DNA of 64,000 nucleotides from an uncultured Bacteroidota bacterium (GTDB taxonomy: Bacteria; Bacteroidota; Bacteroidia; NS11-12g; UBA9320), in contig CAKZLB010000036.1 of NCBI GenBank assembly GCA_937124965.1, positions 273,678-337,677 of the forward strand. The letters are read 5' to 3'. Positions 18,540 through 26,836 of this stretch are shown here, piece by piece. The notes under the pieces are model-generated. The model was given only the letters and a program-made list of their open reading frames with translations. It ran no database searches and was not told where the DNA came from. Positions within the stretch are counted from its first letter, which is position 1. The number at the start of each line of letters is the position of its first letter. The position numbers and the translations under genes are program-made.

Positions 18540-18629
18540 TTATTTTTTCTTATGACGATTTTTTCTAAGTCGTTTTTTCCGCTTGTGCGTCGCAATCTTA
18601 TGACGCTTTCTTTTTTTACCGCTAGGCAT
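18540..18629 (-). CDS. Tiny basic AURKAIP1/COX24-domain (mS38/bS22-like) protein
   Basis: 29 codons, ATG at 18629, TAA at 18540-18542. The product starts MPSGKKRKRHK and continues ATHKRKKRLRKNRHKKK; about two thirds of residues are Lys, Arg or His. This is the conserved short protein of Bacteroidota assigned to the COX24/AURKAIP1 family, related to the mitochondrial small-subunit protein mS38 and mycobacterial bS22. It is probably a ribosome component. It ends 10 bp before the rng start, an RNase that matures rRNA. Confidence 0.88.
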   Translation of the reverse strand: MPSGKKRKRHKIATHKRKKRLRKNRHKKK

Positions 18630-18673
18630 AATTTATATATTAATTTTTTTAAAACTCTTTGATAATCTGCTCA

Positions 18674-19201
18674 TTACAAGCAATCCGACAAACCAAGCTT
18701 CTCACAAATCATCATTAATTGACGTTGATAGTCCTCGTTTTCGGGCTGCAAAGATAATAATTTTTGATATCTTTCCTTAGCTTTCTCGAATTGTCCGCTT
18801 CGAATTGACATTTCACCCAATGTTTCAATGGTGGCAATATGGTTTGAGTCCTTTGCTAAGATTTCACGTAAAATAAAAATACCCTCCATTGGTGCTGGTG
18901 AGGTTTCAATTTTAAGTGTCCCATATTTTAATTTTTGATCAAGAGTTAGCCAACCTTTTTCATTAGCAATGGCTGAATACTCCAAAACTTTGTCTAAATC
19001 CGCATCAGAAGGAGATGCGTGACTCAAATGTTCTTGTAGATATGATGTCACCTCAGCTTCACCAAGGTTTTCAGTCGATTGTTTTTTTTCCTTTTCATCT
19101 GAAACAACCATGGTGTCTGTTTGACGACCATTCATATAAAGGTATGTTCCTAAACCAATGCTTAAGACCAACGCAAGCAATAGTGCTTTGTTTATATTCA
19201 T
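18674..19201 (-). CDS. TPR-repeat membrane-anchored protein
   Basis: 175 residues. A single N-terminal membrane anchor (about 4-22) is followed by an acidic/polar linker and two or more TPR helices (about 95-165; FILREILAKDSNHIATIETLGEMSIRSG and FEKAKERYQKLLSLQPEN, the latter a classic TPR). It is likely anchored in the inner membrane with the TPR domain as a protein-interaction surface. It lies 8 bp after the HU gene stop on the same strand; this HU-TPR-rng order is one I associate with Bacteroidota, but the role of the TPR protein is unknown to me. Confidence 0.82.
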   Translation of the reverse strand: MNINKALLLALVLSIGLGTYLYMNGRQTDTMVVSDEKEKKQSTENLGEAEVTSYLQEHLSHASPSDADLDKVLEYSAIANEKGWLTLDQKLKYGTLKIETSPAPMEGIFILREILAKDSNHIATIETLGEMSIRSGQFEKAKERYQKLLSLQPENEDYQRQLMMICEKLGLSDCL

Positions 19202-19209
19202 TCTGTTGA

Positions 19210-19509
19210 TTAGAGTAACTTCGTTACCTCTTCACTTTTCTTCACCTTGTCGACAAACGTTTTAGCAGGCTTGAACTTCGGAATAAAGTGTTCAGGAATA
19301 GTGATTTGTGTGTTCTTACTGATGTTTCTGGCAACTTTCTCAGCCCTCTTCTTTAACGTAAAGCTTCCGAATCCTCTAAAATAAACATTGTCTCCTTGAG
19401 CTAGAGATCCCTTTACTACCTTAAAAAAGGTCTCAACCGTTTCTTGAACATCATTTCTTTCAATACCTGTCCGCTCGGCTATTTCGTTAATTACTTCTGC
19501 TTTAGTCAT
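19210..19509 (-). CDS. HU/IHF-family DNA-binding protein
   Basis: 99 residues. Starts MTKAEVINEIAERTGIERNDVQETVE, the HU helical dimerisation region. It then shows VYFRGFGSFTLKKRAEKVARN, the conserved beta-arm entry with GFGxF, and PKFKPAKTFVDKV at the end. It bends and compacts DNA as a dimer. It is divergent from mutY with a 106-bp intergenic region. HU and IHF subunits cannot be separated safely here. Confidence 0.95.
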   Translation of the reverse strand: MTKAEVINEIAERTGIERNDVQETVETFFKVVKGSLAQGDNVYFRGFGSFTLKKRAEKVARNISKNTQITIPEHFIPKFKPAKTFVDKVKKSEEVTKLL

Positions 19510-19615
19510 TTTATTTAGTGCGTTTTAAACAATCTTTGCCAGATAATTGTCTTGCAATTATAGATAATAATTTAATACGGTTGGCTAGTATTCAATCTTT
19601 TACATAAAAAATAAC

Positions 19616-20683
19616 ATGATTTTTTCCTTTTCAGAGACTATTCAAACGTGGTATAATCTACATAAACGGCAATTACCTTGGCGTGACACAAAAAATCCTT
19701 ATAACATTTGGCTAAGCGAAATTATTCTACAACAAACTCGTGTAAATCAGGGACTTCCGTATTATCGCAAGTTTTTCGAGGCGTTTCCAACAATTCAAGA
19801 TTTTGCTAATGCAGAGGAAAATCACATATTAAATCTTTGGCAGGGACTCGGTTATTATTCTCGGGGAAGAAATATGTTAAAATGCGCAAAAAAAATAGTT
19901 TCCGACTACGGTGGTGTTTTTCCGATAAGTAAAGAATCGTTGACCAAACTACCTGGAATTGGCGATTATACGGCTAGTGCAATTGCCTCCTTTGCATTTG
20001 ACCAACCGAACGCCGTATTAGATGGGAATGTCTACCGAGTTTTATCTCGCTACTTTGGCATAGATTCTCCGATTAACGTTTCTTCAAGTCAAAAACTGTT
20101 TAAATCGTTGGCTCAGGATCAATTAGATTTGAAAAATCCAGCAAACTACAATCAAGCCATAATGGAGTTTGGAGCGCTTCAATGCACACCCTCAAATCCC
20201 GACTGTAAAAGCTGCCCATTAGCTGAAGGTTGTGTGGCATTGCGAGAAAATAAAGTTAACCAACTTCCAGTAAAAATCAAATCCAAACCTAAACGTATAA
20301 GGCATTTTAACTATTTTGTCTTTGTAAACAAATCAAAGGTTTTAATATCCCAGCGCAGTAAAAAAGGTATTTGGCAAGGTTTATATCAATTTCCGCTTAT
20401 TGAAACAGAAAAGAGTTATTCACGTGAAGAAATAAAACCATTGTTAAAAACCACTTATTGCCTCGATGAAACATCTGTAAATAAGCGCTTTACCTTTAAA
20501 CATTTACTATCACATCAAACTATTTATGCCGATTTTTGGATTGTTCCCGTTTCTGACTTCGGATTTAACTTAAATTCAGATATTTTTGAAGTAGAATTAA
20601 AAGCTCTCGGGGCTGACTATGCGATGCCAGTTTTAATACACAAGTTTTTAGGTTCTGGGGTAATGGAAGAAATATGTCTATAA
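19616..20683 (+). CDS. mutY: A/G-specific adenine glycosylase MutY
   Basis: 355 residues. HhH-GPD glycosylase domain with catalytic Glu in SEIILQQTRV, the helix-hairpin-helix LPGIGDYTASAI, and the catalytic Asp region VLDGNVYRVLSR. The 4Fe-4S Cys loop reads C-x6-C-x2-C-x5-C in QCTPSNPDCKSCPLAEGC. The C-terminal NUDIX-like domain (about 235-345) recognises 8-oxoG. MutY removes adenine mispaired with 8-oxoguanine. It overlaps ssb by 10 bp. Confidence 0.97.
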   Translation: MIFSFSETIQTWYNLHKRQLPWRDTKNPYNIWLSEIILQQTRVNQGLPYYRKFFEAFPTIQDFANAEENHILNLWQGLGYYSRGRNMLKCAKKIVSDYGGVFPISKESLTKLPGIGDYTASAIASFAFDQPNAVLDGNVYRVLSRYFGIDSPINVSSSQKLFKSLAQDQLDLKNPANYNQAIMEFGALQCTPSNPDCKSCPLAEGCVALRENKVNQLPVKIKSKPKRIRHFNYFVFVNKSKVLISQRSKKGIWQGLYQFPLIETEKSYSREEIKPLLKTTYCLDETSVNKRFTFKHLLSHQTIYADFWIVPVSDFGFNLNSDIFEVELKALGADYAMPVLIHKFLGSGVMEEICL

Positions 20684-21120
20684 ACAAAGTAATATTAATT
20701 GGAAATCTTGGATCTGATCCTGAGGTTAAATATTTGGATGGAAATAGAACCGTTGCAAACTTCTCATTAGCGACCAACGAGTCATATACAGACAAACAGG
20801 GCAACCGCATTACTCAAACGGAATGGCACCGCATAGAAATGTGGGATTCGTTGGCAAAAGTTGCTGAAAAGTACCTTGTCAAAGGGAAACAAGTTTATAT
20901 AGAAGGAAAGATCAAAACCGAAAAATGGACGGATCAAAATGGTGTAGATAAGTACACAACTAGGATTCGTGCAAACGTTTTACAAATGTTAGGGAGTAGA
21001 GAAGATAGTTCTTCGAACAATACTACTAATGATACGAACCAATCTAACCAACAAACATCTTCTAAACCACCAGAAAAGAGTGTTCCAGCGGAAGACTCAG
21101 AAGATGATTTGCCATTTTAA
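20674..21120 (+). CDS. ssb: Single-stranded DNA-binding protein
   Basis: 148 residues. The OB fold (1-110) starts MSINKVILIGNLGSDPEVKY and contains WHRIEMWDSLAKVAEKYL. A Gln/Asn/Ser-rich linker leads to the acidic tip EDDLPF that binds partner proteins. It starts within the 3' end of mutY, so the two are probably translated in tandem. It is followed 10 bp later by gldE, a DNA-repair/gliding gene order known in Bacteroidota. Confidence 0.97.
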   Translation: MSINKVILIGNLGSDPEVKYLDGNRTVANFSLATNESYTDKQGNRITQTEWHRIEMWDSLAKVAEKYLVKGKQVYIEGKIKTEKWTDQNGVDKYTTRIRANVLQMLGSREDSSSNNTTNDTNQSNQQTSSKPPEKSVPAEDSEDDLPF

Positions 21121-21130
21121 TTTCTAAACT

Positions 21131-22498
21131 TTGGAAGGAGAACCTGAACAACAGATAGGCGCATTTCTTAACCTCTTAGAATTTTCATTCTCAGTAGGTG
21201 ATTTGTCACAAACAATTGGTTTGTTGATTGTCGTTCTGCTACTCGTTTTTTTATCTGGATTAATTTCTGGTAGTGAAAATGCGTTTTTTAGCTTAGGCTT
21301 AGACGACCTCAACATTATTAAAGATTCAAATACAACATCTTCGAATCTTGCCTTAAAACTGTTAGATATTCCAGATAGGTCGCGTGCAACGCAAAACCTA
21401 TTGGCTACTATTCTAATCTTAAATAATTTTATCAATATCTCTATAATCGTTTTGTCTACCTCGTTACTGAGTGATTTATGGGAGGTCTTAACTATTGCTA
21501 ATTGGATAAAAGTGACCATAGAGATTGGGTTGATAACATTTATACTGGTTTTATTTGGAGAGATAATTCCAAAAATTTATGCAACACAGAATAATTTAAG
21601 ACTAGTATTCGTAACATCGCCATTGCTATTTTATTCTCAAAAAGTATTGAAACCATTTGTTTGGATATTAACCCAAAGCACCACATTCATTGATAGGAGA
21701 ATTGATCGAACACAAAAAACAGTTTCACTTGAAGAATTAAATCAAGCAATTGAAATTGCATCTGAAGACGACAATATTGAAGAAAAAAATATTCTCAAGG
21801 GATTAGTCAATTATGGAAACATTAGTGTTAAGCAAATAATGCGACCACGAATGGATGTTTCAGCAGTTGATGTCAACACTGCACAACAAGTTCTAATTAA
21901 TCAAGTAAAAGATATGGGGTATTCCCGCGTTCCAGTCTTTGAAGATAACTTCGACAAAATAGTTGGTATATTATACATAAAGGATCTATTGCCTGTTCTG
22001 ACAAATAAGAGTGATAAGAAATGGCAAACATTTATGCGTGACCCTTTCTTTGTTCCGGAGAATAAAAAAATAGATGACCTTTTGAACGAATTCCAAGAAA
22101 AACGAATTCACATGGCAATCGTGGTTGATGAATATGGAGGTTCTGAGGGTATTGTTACAATGGAAGATATTTTAGAAGAAATATTTGGCGACCTAGTTGA
22201 CGAATTTGATGAAGATGAGTTAGTGTATTCTAAGCTGAATGACACTACATATATCTTTGAAGGCAAGGCGTTGTTAACTGACATGTGTAAAATCTTTGAA
22301 CTAAATTCAGATTACTTTGAAGAAGCTAAAGGAGAAGCAGATACGTTAGGTGGCTTTTTAATGGAAATTCATCAGGAAATACCCACTCGAGGTGTAATAC
22401 TAAATTACAATAATTTTGAGTTTAAAATCGAAAGTGCCGACAAGCGTCGGGTAAAACGCGTAAAAGTTAGTTACCATGAAGAGGAAGTTTCTGAATAA
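21131..22498 (+). CDS. gldE: Gliding-motility-associated protein GldE (CNNM/CBS/CorC family)
   Basis: 455 residues. An in-frame stop at 21125 leaves TTG 21131 as the only plausible start, since the first ATG is far inside. Four membrane segments form a DUF21/CNNM domain (about 25-190; SGLISGSENAFFSL), followed by a CBS pair (about 210-330; VKQIMRPRMDVSAV and HMAIVVDEYGGSEGIVT) and a CorC_HlyC C-terminal domain. GldE is needed with GldD in some gliding Bacteroidota; the exact role, possibly ion or lipoprotein linked, is unsettled. Its end overlaps gldD by 23 bp. Confidence 0.92.
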   Translation: MEGEPEQQIGAFLNLLEFSFSVGDLSQTIGLLIVVLLLVFLSGLISGSENAFFSLGLDDLNIIKDSNTTSSNLALKLLDIPDRSRATQNLLATILILNNFINISIIVLSTSLLSDLWEVLTIANWIKVTIEIGLITFILVLFGEIIPKIYATQNNLRLVFVTSPLLFYSQKVLKPFVWILTQSTTFIDRRIDRTQKTVSLEELNQAIEIASEDDNIEEKNILKGLVNYGNISVKQIMRPRMDVSAVDVNTAQQVLINQVKDMGYSRVPVFEDNFDKIVGILYIKDLLPVLTNKSDKKWQTFMRDPFFVPENKKIDDLLNEFQEKRIHMAIVVDEYGGSEGIVTMEDILEEIFGDLVDEFDEDELVYSKLNDTTYIFEGKALLTDMCKIFELNSDYFEEAKGEADTLGGFLMEIHQEIPTRGVILNYNNFEFKIESADKRRVKRVKVSYHEEEVSE

Positions 22499-23078
22499 TT
22501 ATAACATCTCAATCGTCCTAGTTTTACTAGTTCTGGTGTTTGGATCTACAGGTTGTCAGGAGTACACTCCTAAACCACATGGTTACCCCAAAATTGAGTT
22601 TCCTGAAAGAAACTACGTCACCTTTGATGATGATTGTTCTTACACCTTCGAAGTTCCTTCGTACAGTACGGTTGAACGCGATACGCATTTTATGGCAGAA
22701 CCGTGTTGGTATAATATTAAATTTCCTTCTTTTAACGCAACCGTTTACGTAAGCTATAAAACGTTTTCAACCATTGAACAATTGGATACTTTTTCGGAAG
22801 ACGCATTTAGGCTCGCTGGTGAGCATCGCAAAATAGCTGATCAAATTGAGGAAACAGAAATTCACGTAGCTAAAACTAACAGTCACGGTTTAATTTTTGA
22901 ACTTTTAGGGCCTTCTGCAACCCCATTTAATTTTTATATTTCAGACGAAAAGAAACACTTTGTTAGAGGCTCCTTTTATTTTGACAATCACACAAAAGTT
23001 GATTCAGTTGCACCTGTGTATGAATTTCTTAAGAAAGACATGATTCATATGATTAATTCTATAGAATGGAAGAACTAA
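22476..23078 (+). CDS. gldD: Gliding motility lipoprotein GldD
   Basis: 200 residues. A lipoprotein signal ends in STGCQE, with the lipidated Cys at about 27. Just after it is the GldD hallmark YTPKPHGYPKIEFPERNY, and further family strands follow (CWYNIKFPSFNATVYVSYK; FYISDEKKHFVRGSFYF). It localises to the cell envelope and is required for gliding in Flavobacterium. The gldE-gldD overlap is conserved in the phylum and supports both calls. It converges with the M23 peptidase gene, with 8 bp between stops. Confidence 0.94.
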   Translation: MKRKFLNNYNISIVLVLLVLVFGSTGCQEYTPKPHGYPKIEFPERNYVTFDDDCSYTFEVPSYSTVERDTHFMAEPCWYNIKFPSFNATVYVSYKTFSTIEQLDTFSEDAFRLAGEHRKIADQIEETEIHVAKTNSHGLIFELLGPSATPFNFYISDEKKHFVRGSFYFDNHTKVDSVAPVYEFLKKDMIHMINSIEWKN

Positions 23079-23086
23079 AATTGGTC

Positions 23087-23992
23087 TTACCGGATTCGTA
23101 AAGACTTTCCAATTCGCAGCGTCGCATTTTTATTGATTCCGTTTAATCTACAAATACGATCTACAGTTGTGCCATATCGACGACTAATCTTCCATAAATT
23201 ATCGCCAGATCGCACTCTGTAATATATTACCCCATTTGGGTTTGGAGCTCCAGAGGCAGATTTCGCAGTATATTTAAAGTCATCTATACACAAGTATACT
23301 GAGTCCATTTTTAACACATTGTCTGAAAACGAAATTATCTTGTTTGGATTAATCTGGCACCCTCGATACAAAACTTCAAAATGTAAATGACTGCCTGTTG
23401 AACGCCCGGTATTACCGCCAAGACCAATGATTTGTCCTGCCGAAATTGTTTGATTTGGAACCACAAACCGATCGCTTAAGTGTCCATATAAGGTTTCTAA
23501 TCCGTTATAATGACGTATTACAATGTAGTTACCAAATCCACCATAGTTATACTTGGCAATTCGCACAACACCATCAAATGCTGCATATACTGGATCTCCA
23601 GTTTCAAGATCAATATCTACACCTTTGTGCATGCGATATCTTCGCCAACCGAAATCACTTGTGATCCTACCTTCGCATGGGTGGTGATAGTTGCAACTGG
23701 ACTCTATTAGCGGCAGTGTTACTGCAATGGATGAGTCGCCTGGCTCTACTTTTGGTTGGTCTAAATTCAACGAATCCCAACTATAATCATATAAGTCTGA
23801 ACACGGAATTAGGGCAGTATCAAAAGCCAAATAATCAACATAACGAATCATTTCAGTTGATTCATTAACAGAGTCGCTAGAATCTACAGATATACTATTT
23901 GGTTTTTCGACTTGTATATCCGCGTCAGCTAATTGCTGTGCGCTGACTCCAATAGAAGACCCCATCATCAGCAATATCCAAATTCTTTTCAT
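23087..23992 (-). CDS. M23-family murein endopeptidase with C-terminal LysM domain
   Basis: 301 residues. A signal peptide (about 1-18, ending VSAQQ) is followed by a low-complexity Ser/Asp region and the M23 zinc peptidase domain (about 105-220). Metal and catalytic residues are seen in MHKGVDID (His, Asp), YGHLS (His) and SHLHFE (HxH). A C-terminal LysM (about 255-301; YYRVRSGDNLWKISRRYG) would bind peptidoglycan. All active-site residues look intact, so it is probably an active DD-endopeptidase in the periplasm. It overlaps ribF by 4 bp (ATGA). Confidence 0.93.
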   Translation of the reverse strand: MKRIWILLMMGSSIGVSAQQLADADIQVEKPNSISVDSSDSVNESTEMIRYVDYLAFDTALIPCSDLYDYSWDSLNLDQPKVEPGDSSIAVTLPLIESSCNYHHPCEGRITSDFGWRRYRMHKGVDIDLETGDPVYAAFDGVVRIAKYNYGGFGNYIVIRHYNGLETLYGHLSDRFVVPNQTISAGQIIGLGGNTGRSTGSHLHFEVLYRGCQINPNKIISFSDNVLKMDSVYLCIDDFKYTAKSASGAPNPNGVIYYRVRSGDNLWKISRRYGTTVDRICRLNGINKNATLRIGKSLRIR

Positions 23993-24927
23993 AAACTACT
24001 TTTCAAAAAAAATGCTCTAATCTCGTGCTCGTCAGTATTTAATTGCTCAACTAAATCTTGACGATTAACAAATTTACGCTCATCTCTCCAACGTTTAACG
24101 AACAAAATTTCTATTTCTTGTCCATAAATATCATCACTAAAGTCAAATATGTGCGCTTCAATAGAAAGTTGTTTCAAGTTAAACGTAGGTCTGGTGCCAA
24201 TATTAAGCATTGCATCGTAGCTCTTGTTTTTAATTTTAACCTGAACTGCGTAAACTCCTTTCTTAGGAATTAGTTTAAACGCATCTAGTTCGCCGATGTT
24301 AGCTGTCGGGTACCCAAGCGATGCTCCTAACTGGTTTCCTTTTATAACGTTTCCTTTAATGCTGAATTTTCGACCTAAAAAACTAGTTGCCTCTTCAATG
24401 TCTCCTGCTAGCAGTGACTTTCGAATTAATGATGAACTTACAATGCAGTCGTTAATGTCTTGTTCTGAAATTTGTTCAACATTATAATTAAACTCTGAGG
24501 CATGTTTTTGAATGTCTTCAAATGACCCTTCACGATTTTTACCAAAACGGTGGTCATAGCCAATGATAATGGTTGATATTTTTAGTTTTTCAACAAGAAT
24601 ATCCCGGATAAATGTATACGCAGGAATACGGCTAAGTTTTTTATTAAAAGGAAGAATTACTAAATAATCTAGTCCAAAAGAGTCGAGCATTTCTGCCTTT
24701 TCATCTATTGACGTGATAAGTTTCAGGTCATTATCTTCAGGGTATAAAACCAATCTTGGGTGTGGGTAGAACGTAAGTAATACTGATTTTCCACCCATTT
24801 CCTTCGCATGTGATACAAGTCTTGTCAGTATTTTTTGATGTCCGAGATGGACACCATCAAAGGTTCCTTGCGTTAAAACAACGGGAACTTTTACTTTAAA
24901 ATCGTCAAGATTGCGAATAATCTCCAT
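23989..24927 (-). CDS. ribF: Bifunctional riboflavin kinase/FAD synthetase
   Basis: 312 residues. The N-terminal FAD synthetase nucleotidyltransferase domain has TQGTFDGVHLGHQKIL, IIGYDHRFGKNREG and SSSLIRKSLLAGDI. The C-terminal riboflavin kinase domain (about 185-310) has GASLGYPTANI and GVYAVQVKI, then MLNIGTRPTF. It makes FMN and FAD, which the nqr/apbE system in this window consumes. The gene sits 31 bp downstream of truB, a neighbour pairing seen in many bacteria. Confidence 0.97.
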   Translation of the reverse strand: MEIIRNLDDFKVKVPVVLTQGTFDGVHLGHQKILTRLVSHAKEMGGKSVLLTFYPHPRLVLYPEDNDLKLITSIDEKAEMLDSFGLDYLVILPFNKKLSRIPAYTFIRDILVEKLKISTIIIGYDHRFGKNREGSFEDIQKHASEFNYNVEQISEQDINDCIVSSSLIRKSLLAGDIEEATSFLGRKFSIKGNVIKGNQLGASLGYPTANIGELDAFKLIPKKGVYAVQVKIKNKSYDAMLNIGTRPTFNLKQLSIEAHIFDFSDDIYGQEIEILFVKRWRDERKFVNRQDLVEQLNTDEHEIRAFFLKSSL

Positions 24928-24958
24928 TCAGTCTTTTTTGAAAACGGGCGAATATACG

Positions 24959-25639
24959 TTAGCTCGGATTTAGAGCCTTAATCATTTCCTCAAAACGTTC
25001 AACTGTCATAGCATCATCAACATGAAACTCTCCAATTCTTGTACGCCGAAGTTCAGTCATATACGCTCCGCAATCCAACAATTCTCCCAAATCTCGGGCA
25101 ATACTTCTAATGTACGTGCCTTTGCCACAAACGATCCGAAAACGAATAATCGGTGCTTCATATTTAACTACTTCAAATTCAGAAATCTGAACTTGTTTTG
25201 GTTCAATTTTAACCTCTTTCCCTTCCCTAGCTAAACTATAGGCACGTTTTCCATTAACTTTAACTGCAGAAAAAATGGGTGGTCGTTGAGCAATTTCTCC
25301 AATAAAATTATCCCGTATTACCTTTTCAATCTTTTCTAAATCAATCTCATCAATTGGCTTAGGATTTTCTTCCTCAGTTTCCGAATCGAAAGAGGATGTA
25401 GTGACACCAAGTTTGAAGCAACCTGTATATTCTTTTTCTTGCCCTTGATAAGTATTAATTATTTTGGTGTGCTTACCTGTACAGATAATTAACAGCCCAG
25501 TGGCTAAAGGATCTAAAGTGCCGGCATGTCCAACTTTTTTAGCTTTTGTTAAAAACCGAATTTTCTTTACAACGTGAAATGAAGACCATGTCAATGGTTT
25601 GTCAATGCAAAGCGTTCTGCCTTCGTTAAAATCAATCAT
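24959..25639 (-). CDS. truB: tRNA pseudouridine(55) synthase TruB
   Basis: 226 residues, the short form without a C-terminal PUA extension. The catalytic Asp is in KVGHAGTLDPLATGLL. Other blocks are KEYTGCFKLGVTTSSFD, RPPIFSAVKVNGKRAY and CGKGTYIRSIARDLG. It makes pseudouridine 55 in the T-loop of tRNAs. Divergent from idi; upstream of ribF. Confidence 0.97.
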   Translation of the reverse strand: MIDFNEGRTLCIDKPLTWSSFHVVKKIRFLTKAKKVGHAGTLDPLATGLLIICTGKHTKIINTYQGQEKEYTGCFKLGVTTSSFDSETEEENPKPIDEIDLEKIEKVIRDNFIGEIAQRPPIFSAVKVNGKRAYSLAREGKEVKIEPKQVQISEFEVVKYEAPIIRFRIVCGKGTYIRSIARDLGELLDCGAYMTELRRTRIGEFHVDDAMTVERFEEMIKALNPS

Positions 25640-25788
25640 AGATATTTGCGCAAATTAATGATTTGTGGTTTTAACACGACATTACTGGTAAAATATTGAA
25701 GATATCAGGTCGAATTATATTTCTAAAAGACAATTAAACGTTACGTTCAGAAACAATTTAAGTAACTCTCTGTTAGTTTAATCTGTTA

Positions 25789-25817
25789 TTGAAGGATAAA
25801 TTAAAGCCTTATTTTTG
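25789..25817 (+). promoter_or_regulatory. Promoter of the idi2-mvaA operon (TTG-N18-TATTTTTG)
   Basis: TTG at 25789-25791 and TATTTTTG at 25810-25817, with an 18-base spacer, fit the Bacteroidota -33/-7 promoter well. The implied start of transcription is about 25823, leaving a very short leader before ATG 25832. Confidence 0.65.
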
Positions 25818-25831
25818 ACCAGAACAATAGT

Positions 25832-26836
25832 ATGGAGGATTTAACATCAGAAAGAAAAGCAAATCATATTGATTTAGCCTTTAAATCACAAGTTACAGAT
25901 TTGGATACCCGGTTCTCTTATGAACCACTGCTATCTGGTCATCCTCAAAAACCATCAAATTCCTTTGACTTTCTTGGCAAAATCATGCGCAACCCACTTT
26001 GGATTTCAAGCATGACTGGAGGTACGTCAAAAGCTGGATTTATTAATCAAAATTTAGCCAAAGCAGCTGGAAAGTACGGACTAGGAATGGGACTAGGGTC
26101 GTGTCGCATCATACTGAACGATTCAGAATTTTTAAAAGACTTCCAACTGCGAAGTTTCATTGGCGATGACTATCCTTTTTACTGTAATTTAGGAATTGCC
26201 CAACTTGAGGAGTTAATTGAGGCCAATCAATTATCTTTAGTAGATGACTTAATCGATAAAACAGAGACCGATGGTTTAATCATTCATGTAAATCCCTTTC
26301 AAGAATGGCTGCAACCTGAAGGAGATCGATTTACGAAATCACCCTTGGACACGATTAAAACGGTTATCGATCAAATTAGCACGTCAATAATTATAAAAGA
26401 AGTTGGTCAAGGTTTTGGACCAGCTAGTTTACAAGCATTATTTGAACTACCAATTGATGCAATTGACTTCGGATCTCATGGTGGGACAAATTTCTCTGCT
26501 TTGGAGTTGTTTCGAGCTAGTGAACAAAATCAAAATCATTTTGAAGGGTTGACAATGGTTGGACATTCAGCTTCTCAAATGGTTCATTTTTGTAATGACA
26601 TCACTCAGAATCATCCCGAGTATTTAAATAAAGAGATTATTATCTCTGGAGGAATTAAAGGTTTCTTGGATGGTTACTACCTCCGAGAAACACTCAGAAA
26701 TCCATCAGTTTACGCACAAGCCTCTGCCCTACTCCGGCACGCGGAAAAAGGTTTTGACGCCTTAGATGAATACATAGAAAAAGAAATGGCAGGTTATCAA
26801 CTTGCAACTAGTTACCTAACGGTGAACCCAATATGA
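25832..26836 (+). CDS. fni: Type 2 isopentenyl-diphosphate delta-isomerase (FMN)
   Basis: 334 residues. IDI-2 uses FMN and NAD(P)H to interconvert isopentenyl and dimethylallyl diphosphate. Visible are the start motif SERKANHIDLAF, the PLWISSMTGGT block, GMGLGSCRIIL, LIIHVNPFQEWLQPEGD, DFGSHGGTNFSALE and SGGIKGFLDGYY, all in TIM-barrel order. It overlaps mvaA by 4 bp (ATGA), forming a two-gene isoprenoid operon typical of mevalonate-pathway Flavobacteria. Confidence 0.94.
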   Translation: MEDLTSERKANHIDLAFKSQVTDLDTRFSYEPLLSGHPQKPSNSFDFLGKIMRNPLWISSMTGGTSKAGFINQNLAKAAGKYGLGMGLGSCRIILNDSEFLKDFQLRSFIGDDYPFYCNLGIAQLEELIEANQLSLVDDLIDKTETDGLIIHVNPFQEWLQPEGDRFTKSPLDTIKTVIDQISTSIIIKEVGQGFGPASLQALFELPIDAIDFGSHGGTNFSALELFRASEQNQNHFEGLTMVGHSASQMVHFCNDITQNHPEYLNKEIIISGGIKGFLDGYYLRETLRNPSVYAQASALLRHAEKGFDALDEYIEKEMAGYQLATSYLTVNPI

